Source of the DNA: Calditrichota bacterium
GTDB lineage: Bacteria > Calditrichota > Calditrichia > RBG-13-44-9 > J075
Assembly: GCA_024275555.1 (NCBI GenBank)
Contig: JAJRYW010000381.1
Span: 1 to 10,131 of the forward strand
Length of the DNA: 10,131 nucleotides
Direction of reading: 5' to 3'
The notes under the pieces are model-generated. The model was not told the origin of the DNA. It made no database searches and was given only the letters and a program-made list of their open reading frames with translations. Below, in pieces: positions 6,561 to 10,131 of this stretch. The translations under genes were made by a program, and so were the position numbers. Numbering within the stretch: position 1 is the first letter of the stretch; the number at the start of each line of letters is the position of its first letter.

Positions 6561-7655
6561 TCAATCCTTTTGGTGCTGCGGAGAAATTGCCCGGATCAGC
6601 TCATCATTCCATTCATGCCCTTCGGCCAGCAGTTGCCGCAACTTGATAAAATCCACTTCCCGGTTGCCCTTGGGCCCCTCGTTGAAGGCGCGAAATCCTG
6701 CCTTGGCTTCGGTCATCATGTTCAGCGCCAGCCAGTCGCGGTTGCTCTCTTTGTTCTTGTCCCAGTGTTCCAGCTTCTTCTTGCGCAGGGAGTTGATGGT
6801 CTTGCTCAAACAATTGGGAAAGGTGTACATCAGTTTGGTAGAGAACTTTTCCACGGCTTCATCGAGCAGAGAAAGGTCAACTTCGCCGGATTTCATCAAC
6901 GCTTTGGCCTGCTCGCGCGCTTCGCCGGTTTTAGGCGCGCCGTACACGATTTCGCCCTTCTCGTTGAGCCATCGGTCGGTGTAGACCATGGGATTGGGAA
7001 GGAATTCTCCGTTTACTTTCAGGGCGGGAACGATTTCGGTGAGCAGGCCGCGGCGGAAGGCTTCGTGGGCGCTCCAGGGATCGCAGACGGTGCAGGAGAA
7101 CATGGCCGACTCAATTCCAACATATAGATGGAGGAAGTCGGTGGAGCCGCCGTCCGGGGCGCTGCCGTGCCTGGGGCCGGCCTGCCCGAAACGCGCCAAA
7201 TCCTGGGCAATGGAAAAATCGCAGGCCATGCCGATTTCCTGCCCCCCGGCAATGCGCATCCCGTTGACCCGGTTAATCACCGGTTTGTCGCACATCAGAA
7301 TGGCGGAAACCATATCGTTGAACAAACGCATGTATTGCTTGTATTCCTGGGGATTGCCGGCGTAGTACTCGGCGTACTCCTTGGTGTTGCCGCCGGTGCA
7401 GAAAGCCTTGTCGCCTACGGCGGTGAATATTACCGCGTTCACCGAGCGGTCGTTGGAAGCCTCCCGAAAGGCCAGGATTACTTCCTTGACCATCCGGGTG
7501 GTGTAGGAGTTGTACTGCCTGGGGTTGTTTAAAATAATCCAGGCGTTAAAGAGGCCCGGAACCTCCTGGCCGCTTTTGTCCCGGCAGGGACGCTTCTCAT
7601 AGAGGATTTCCGAATAACTGGTTTCCACGAGATTGTGGTTTTTCAGGCTGGTCAT
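6561..7655 (-). CDS. oah: 6-oxocyclohex-1-ene-1-carbonyl-CoA hydrolase (ring-opening enzyme, BamA type)
   Basis: This enzyme adds two waters to 6-oxocyclohex-1-ene-1-carbonyl-CoA, hydrating the double bond and cleaving the ring to 3-hydroxypimeloyl-CoA. It is the accepted marker of anaerobic benzoyl-CoA degradation. Numbering from ATG 7655 (364 residues), it is an elongated crotonase-family protein: FNAWIILNNPRQYNSYTT (36-53), AFCTGGNTKEYAEYY (84-98), NGMRIAGGQEIGMACDFSIA (131-150) and GQAGPRHGSAPDGGSTDFL (157-175). The GGNTKEY form of the first oxyanion segment and the GSAPDGGSTDF block separate BamA/Oah from ordinary hydratases. Length and motifs are complete. ATG 7655 was chosen because GGAAAGGGTG lies seven bases upstream; an in-frame TTG at 7703 would add 16 residues and overlap had. 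It lies 40 bases after had, so the two are probably cotranscribed. The obligate-anaerobe name would be bamA. Confidence 0.95.
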   Translation of the reverse strand: MTSLKNHNLVETSYSEILYEKRPCRDKSGQEVPGLFNAWIILNNPRQYNSYTTRMVKEVILAFREASNDRSVNAVIFTAVGDKAFCTGGNTKEYAEYYAGNPQEYKQYMRLFNDMVSAILMCDKPVINRVNGMRIAGGQEIGMACDFSIAQDLARFGQAGPRHGSAPDGGSTDFLHLYVGIESAMFSCTVCDPWSAHEAFRRGLLTEIVPALKVNGEFLPNPMVYTDRWLNEKGEIVYGAPKTGEAREQAKALMKSGEVDLSLLDEAVEKFSTKLMYTFPNCLSKTINSLRKKKLEHWDKNKESNRDWLALNMMTEAKAGFRAFNEGPKGNREVDFIKLRQLLAEGHEWNDELIRAISPQHQKD

Positions 7656-7660
7656 AAGAT

Positions 7661-7670
7661 CACCCTTTCC
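7661..7670 (-). promoter_or_regulatory. Ribosome binding site that sets the oah start
   Basis: GGAAAGGGTG on the minus strand ends five bases before ATG 7655, with its GGG core seven bases away. No comparable site precedes the alternative TTG at 7703, which lies inside the end of had. This supports the shorter oah protein. Confidence 0.6.
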
Positions 7671-7695
7671 GTTTTTGTTTATAGTTTTATTCGGT

Positions 7696-8760
7696 TCATT
7701 CAAAATCCGCTACTAAGATGGAGCGTTTCAGATACTTATGGGCCAGGGTGTTTTGAAAAACCTGGTTGATTTCGGACATGGGAAACAGGTCAATGAACGG
7801 TTTGATTTTAATTTTATCCTGACCGATCAGCTCCAGGATTTCCGGGTAGAGTTCCGCCCGGCATCCCCAGGTGCCGATCAGCTTGGCGTCGAAGGCCATC
7901 AGGTTGCTGAGGCGCACCTCCAGCTTGTCCATGGTAAAGCCGACCACGGAGAAGGTTCCGCCGAAAGTCAGCAGGCTGAAAGCCAATTCCTGGCCGGCGC
8001 GGGCGCCGGACATCTCCAACACTTTCCAGCCGTAGGGCGGGGCGTTCAGTTCTTTGGCAATCTCTTTGACCCGGGCTTTGATCGCTTTCCCGTCCATATC
8101 TTTGATGTTCAGCGTTGCATCAATTCCCACTTCCCGGACGGCAGCCAGCTTGCGGTCGTCTATATCCAGCGCCAGTACCGCGGCTCCTTTTAATTTGGCA
8201 AGCTGCGCCCCGTAAGCGCCGATTCCGCCCACCCCGATGGCAATGGCAAAATCTCCCGCTTCCAGCTCGGATTTTTCCACCACCTGGTAGGGAGTAGAAA
8301 CCGCGTCGGCGATGACCGAGAGTTCCATCAGGGAATATTTTTCGAGCATTTCCGCCGGAACCGGGCATAAAAAACGGGCGGGGACTTTTACGTGGGAAGC
8401 AAAGCCGCCGTCAAAGTCGTTGCCGGGCATGAGCTGTTTACGGCAGATGTTGCTCCGCCCGGTGCGGCAGAAATGGCAGTCGCCGCAGGGCAGCACCGCC
8501 GGAACGATTACATCTTTGCCAAGCCAGTCCGCCTCCCCGGCTACTACTGTGCCGCTGATTTCATGCCCGAGGGTCAGCGGCAGTTCGTGGCGGGTTTTCA
8601 CGCCGTAATGCCAAAAGCTTAAATCGGTATGGCAAACCCCGCACCCGGCCACCCGGATCAGGACTTCGCCGGCGTCCAACTCCGGCAGCGCTTTTTCCAC
8701 TAATTGAAAAGGTTCGTTGAGTTGTGTCATTTGCCAGGCTTGCATCTTTGTCGGTTTCAT
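7696..8760 (-). CDS. had: 6-hydroxycyclohex-1-ene-1-carbonyl-CoA dehydrogenase (zinc-dependent, BamQ type)
   Basis: This NAD-dependent medium-chain alcohol dehydrogenase oxidises 6-hydroxycyclohex-1-ene-1-carbonyl-CoA to the 6-oxo compound used by Oah. The 354-residue protein is full length for the family. Its N-terminal GroES-like domain holds the catalytic zinc site (Cys43 in GCGVCHTD, His66-Glu67 in LGHE, perhaps Asp152) and the structural zinc cysteines 92, 95, 98 and 106. The Rossmann domain has GVGGIG (176-181) and LDID (198-201), with acidic residues that favour NAD over NADP. Family membership is clear from sequence; the exact substrate is taken mainly from the neighbouring oah and dch and from HYGVKTRHELPLTLGHE (51-67), which fits the Had branch. 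AGTGAGATAG precedes ATG 8760. It follows a palindrome-rich 432-base gap and likely begins a transcription unit with oah. The obligate-anaerobe name would be bamQ. Confidence 0.9.
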   Translation of the reverse strand: MKPTKMQAWQMTQLNEPFQLVEKALPELDAGEVLIRVAGCGVCHTDLSFWHYGVKTRHELPLTLGHEISGTVVAGEADWLGKDVIVPAVLPCGDCHFCRTGRSNICRKQLMPGNDFDGGFASHVKVPARFLCPVPAEMLEKYSLMELSVIADAVSTPYQVVEKSELEAGDFAIAIGVGGIGAYGAQLAKLKGAAVLALDIDDRKLAAVREVGIDATLNIKDMDGKAIKARVKEIAKELNAPPYGWKVLEMSGARAGQELAFSLLTFGGTFSVVGFTMDKLEVRLSNLMAFDAKLIGTWGCRAELYPEILELIGQDKIKIKPFIDLFPMSEINQVFQNTLAHKYLKRSILVADFE

Positions 8761-9192
8761 AGACTATCTCACTTTTTAATCTTTGGTTTACGTTTCTATT
8801 TCGTAACTATTCCTCCTACTAAACACGCAAAAAATACGGAAAGGATAATTTTTATAAATAATGTAGCGGGTCAGTTCTCTTTGAGGGTGTGTCACCCTTC
8901 GACATAGCCTGTGTGACACGACTGTCAGTCTGGGCCCTCGGCGTGAGCGTTCGACTGAGCTCACGCCGAAGGCTCAGTCGAACTCTTGTCGAAGACTGAC
9001 TTACTACTGCCAAATTTAACTGTCCTGCTACAATAGTTCCATTTTATAGTTTGCCAGCTAATCTTTCCTGCCCTTTTACTTGATGTTTATCCGCACTCTT
9101 CCGGGCGGCAACCGGGAAGGCGCTTTAAATAGTTCTCTGCTGAAACTGCTTCGCAAAGCAACTTTTGTGCATTTGAGGACAGGTCGCCGGGA
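8761..9192. other. Intergenic gap between thiolase and had
   Basis: No gene is visible in these 432 bases. From 8761 to about 8870 lies an A/T-rich stretch that should contain the had leader and promoter, although no clear -10/-35 pair stands out; it includes AGGAGG on the minus strand (8817-8812) with no start codon at a useful distance. From 8885 to 9000 lies the inverted-repeat cluster listed separately. From 9001 to 9192, downstream of the thiolase stop, I see only a small hairpin candidate (TGCTT/AAGCA near 9148-9160) and no clear terminator. Confidence 0.5.
8885..9000. repeat. Cluster of overlapping inverted repeats
   Basis: Several exact stems crowd into 116 bases. TCGGCGTGAGC (8938-8948) pairs with GCTCACGCCGA (8959-8969). 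GTTCGACTGAGC (8949-8960) pairs with GCTCAGTCGAAC (8972-8983). GTCAGTCT (8924-8931) pairs with AGACTGAC (8993-9000), CTTCGACA (8897-8904) with TGTCGAAG (8987-8994), and GTGTCAC (8889-8895) with GTGACAC (8913-8919). The first two stems share bases 8959-8960 and interlock, so they cannot both form fully. The wording (GTCACCCTTCGACA, TTCGACTGAGCTCACGCCGAAG) resembles widely dispersed REP-like intergenic palindromes. Confidence 0.7.
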
Positions 9193-10131
9193 TCAAATAT
9201 TCACATTTTCAAATAACACAGCGGTTCCCTGCCCTCCGCCGATGCAGGCGGAAGCAATCCCGTATTTCACGCCGCGGAGATTCATTTCCCGGGAGAGGGT
9301 CAGGGCCAGGCGGGTACCGGTGGCCCCCAGCGGATGGCCGATGGCGATCGCCCCGCCGTTGACATTCAGGCGGCCCCGGTCAATCCCCAGTTCTTTTTCG
9401 CAGGCAATTACCTGGGCGGCAAAGGCCTCGTTAATCTCAATCAACCCGATGTCGTCCAGCTTTAAACCGGTCATTTCCAGCAGGATTTCGATGGCCGGGA
9501 CCGGGCCGATGCCCATGTACTTGGGGTCCACCCCGCAGGAGGCGGAGGCCAGCACCCGGGTCAGCGGCCGGAGTCCCTTGGATTTAACAAAACTGTTTTT
9601 GGCCACCGCCGCCGCCGCGGCGCCGTCGACAATGCCGCTGGAGTTGCCGGCGGTTTGCACGCCCTCCCGGTCGAATACCGCCGGAAGCTTGGCCAGCGCC
9701 TCCAAATCGGTCGCCCGGATATTTTCATCGCGGTTGAAATCAACCGTTTTGCCGGGCAGTCTGACTTTGCGCGGTTTTAAGCCCTCGGCTTCGAAGACGG
9801 TGGAATTGAGCGGGATAATTTCATCCTTAAAAAAACCGCGTTCGACGGCGGCGATAGCCGCATCCTGGGAGCGTTTGGCGAACTCGTCCACTTCCCGGCG
9901 GGTAATGCCATGTTTTTTGGCCAGGTTTTCGGCGGTGCAGCCCATCGGGTAACCGGCGGCGGTGTCGTCCAGCGCTTCCCAGAGCATGTCCTTGAACTCC
10001 GGCCGGCCGAGCGGGTAGCCCAGGCGGTTGCCGTAGGAGACCACCTGCTTTCGCGACTCTTGGTCACCTATCGATCGCCGCGGGTCCCCTTGCCTCGTCT
10101 CCACCCGGTCGGCCAGGCAGAGCAGGAGCAG
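9193..10131 (-). CDS. Thiolase (acetyl-CoA acyltransferase), C-terminal part, runs off right edge
   Basis: It probably cleaves 3-oxopimeloyl-CoA to glutaryl-CoA and acetyl-CoA, or acetoacetyl-CoA to two acetyl-CoA; the substrate is inferred from the neighbours. Counting from GTG 10104 (303 residues to the stop), the thiolase II pattern is clear from residue 21 on: GCTAENLAKK (55-64), NEAFAAQ (225-231), NGGAIAIGHPLGATGTR (249-265) with catalytic His257, and ACIGGGQGTA (286-295) with catalytic Cys287. The N-terminal nucleophilic Cys lies beyond the window. The frame stays open to the edge, so GTG 10104 is unlikely to be the true start. Between 10045 and 10131 the translation is not thiolase-like except for LADRVET, which may correspond to the family's LAGGxEx, and about a dozen extra residues separate it from VSYGNRLGYPLG. 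It is separated from had by a 432-base repeat-bearing gap. Confidence 0.9.
   Translation of the reverse strand: MLLLCLADRVETRQGDPRRSIGDQESRKQVVSYGNRLGYPLGRPEFKDMLWEALDDTAAGYPMGCTAENLAKKHGITRREVDEFAKRSQDAAIAAVERGFFKDEIIPLNSTVFEAEGLKPRKVRLPGKTVDFNRDENIRATDLEALAKLPAVFDREGVQTAGNSSGIVDGAAAAAVAKNSFVKSKGLRPLTRVLASASCGVDPKYMGIGPVPAIEILLEMTGLKLDDIGLIEINEAFAAQVIACEKELGIDRGRLNVNGGAIAIGHPLGATGTRLALTLSREMNLRGVKYGIASACIGGGQGTAVLFENVNI

Noticed and set aside
7653..7703. A longer oah beginning at TTG 7703.
   Set aside because: It would overlap the had stop, uses a rare start codon and lacks a ribosome binding site, whereas ATG 7655 has a good one and gives the expected protein beginning.
8885..9000. A CRISPR array or riboswitch at the palindrome cluster.
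   Set aside because: The repeats are inverted rather than regularly spaced direct repeats, so it is not a CRISPR array. I could not match the pattern to any riboswitch class.

Overview
This window carries an anaerobic aromatic-degradation locus. All seven recognisable genes lie on the minus strand, so transcription runs from high to low coordinates. Three consecutive genes (had 8760-7696, oah 7655-6561, dch 6397-5624) are the diagnostic lower-pathway enzymes of anaerobic benzoyl-CoA degradation. Dch hydrates the cyclic diene made by benzoyl-CoA reductase, Had oxidises the resulting alcohol, and Oah opens the ring to 3-hydroxypimeloyl-CoA. A partial thiolase (9193 to the right edge) and a 3-hydroxyacyl-CoA dehydrogenase/enoyl-CoA hydratase fusion (3832-1830) supply the beta-oxidation steps that follow. 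No benzoyl-CoA reductase gene is visible, so class I and class II pathways cannot be told apart here.

Two genes do not belong obviously to this pathway. A group II PLP-dependent decarboxylase of the glutamate/aspartate/cysteine-sulfinate type (5499-4141) sits between dch and the fusion gene. At the left edge (1547 to 1) is the N-terminal part of a PHP-phosphoesterase/SMC-like ATPase of the TrlF type. It looks more A/T-rich than the metabolic genes and is probably an accessory or defence-type gene with its own expression unit.

Two places look damaged or doubtful. The fusion gene has a one-base deletion near 2571-2574 that shifts frame inside its hydratase half. The thiolase stops looking like a thiolase upstream of about 10044. 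Both could be assembly errors.

The intergenic gaps are rich in palindromes: a hairpin at 1645-1666, a repeat-rich spacer at 3842-4140, a terminator-like hairpin at 5571-5612, a 12-bp palindrome at 6426-6437, a 12-bp-stem hairpin at 6483-6515, and a cluster of overlapping inverted repeats at 8885-9000. They resemble dispersed intergenic palindromic elements and leave the cluster looking like several short transcription units rather than one tight operon.

The host is most likely an uncultured or little-studied anaerobic bacterium. The pathway shows anaerobic use of aromatic compounds. The sequence does not let me assign a phylum with confidence. I saw no rRNA, tRNA, CRISPR array, transposase or integrase.
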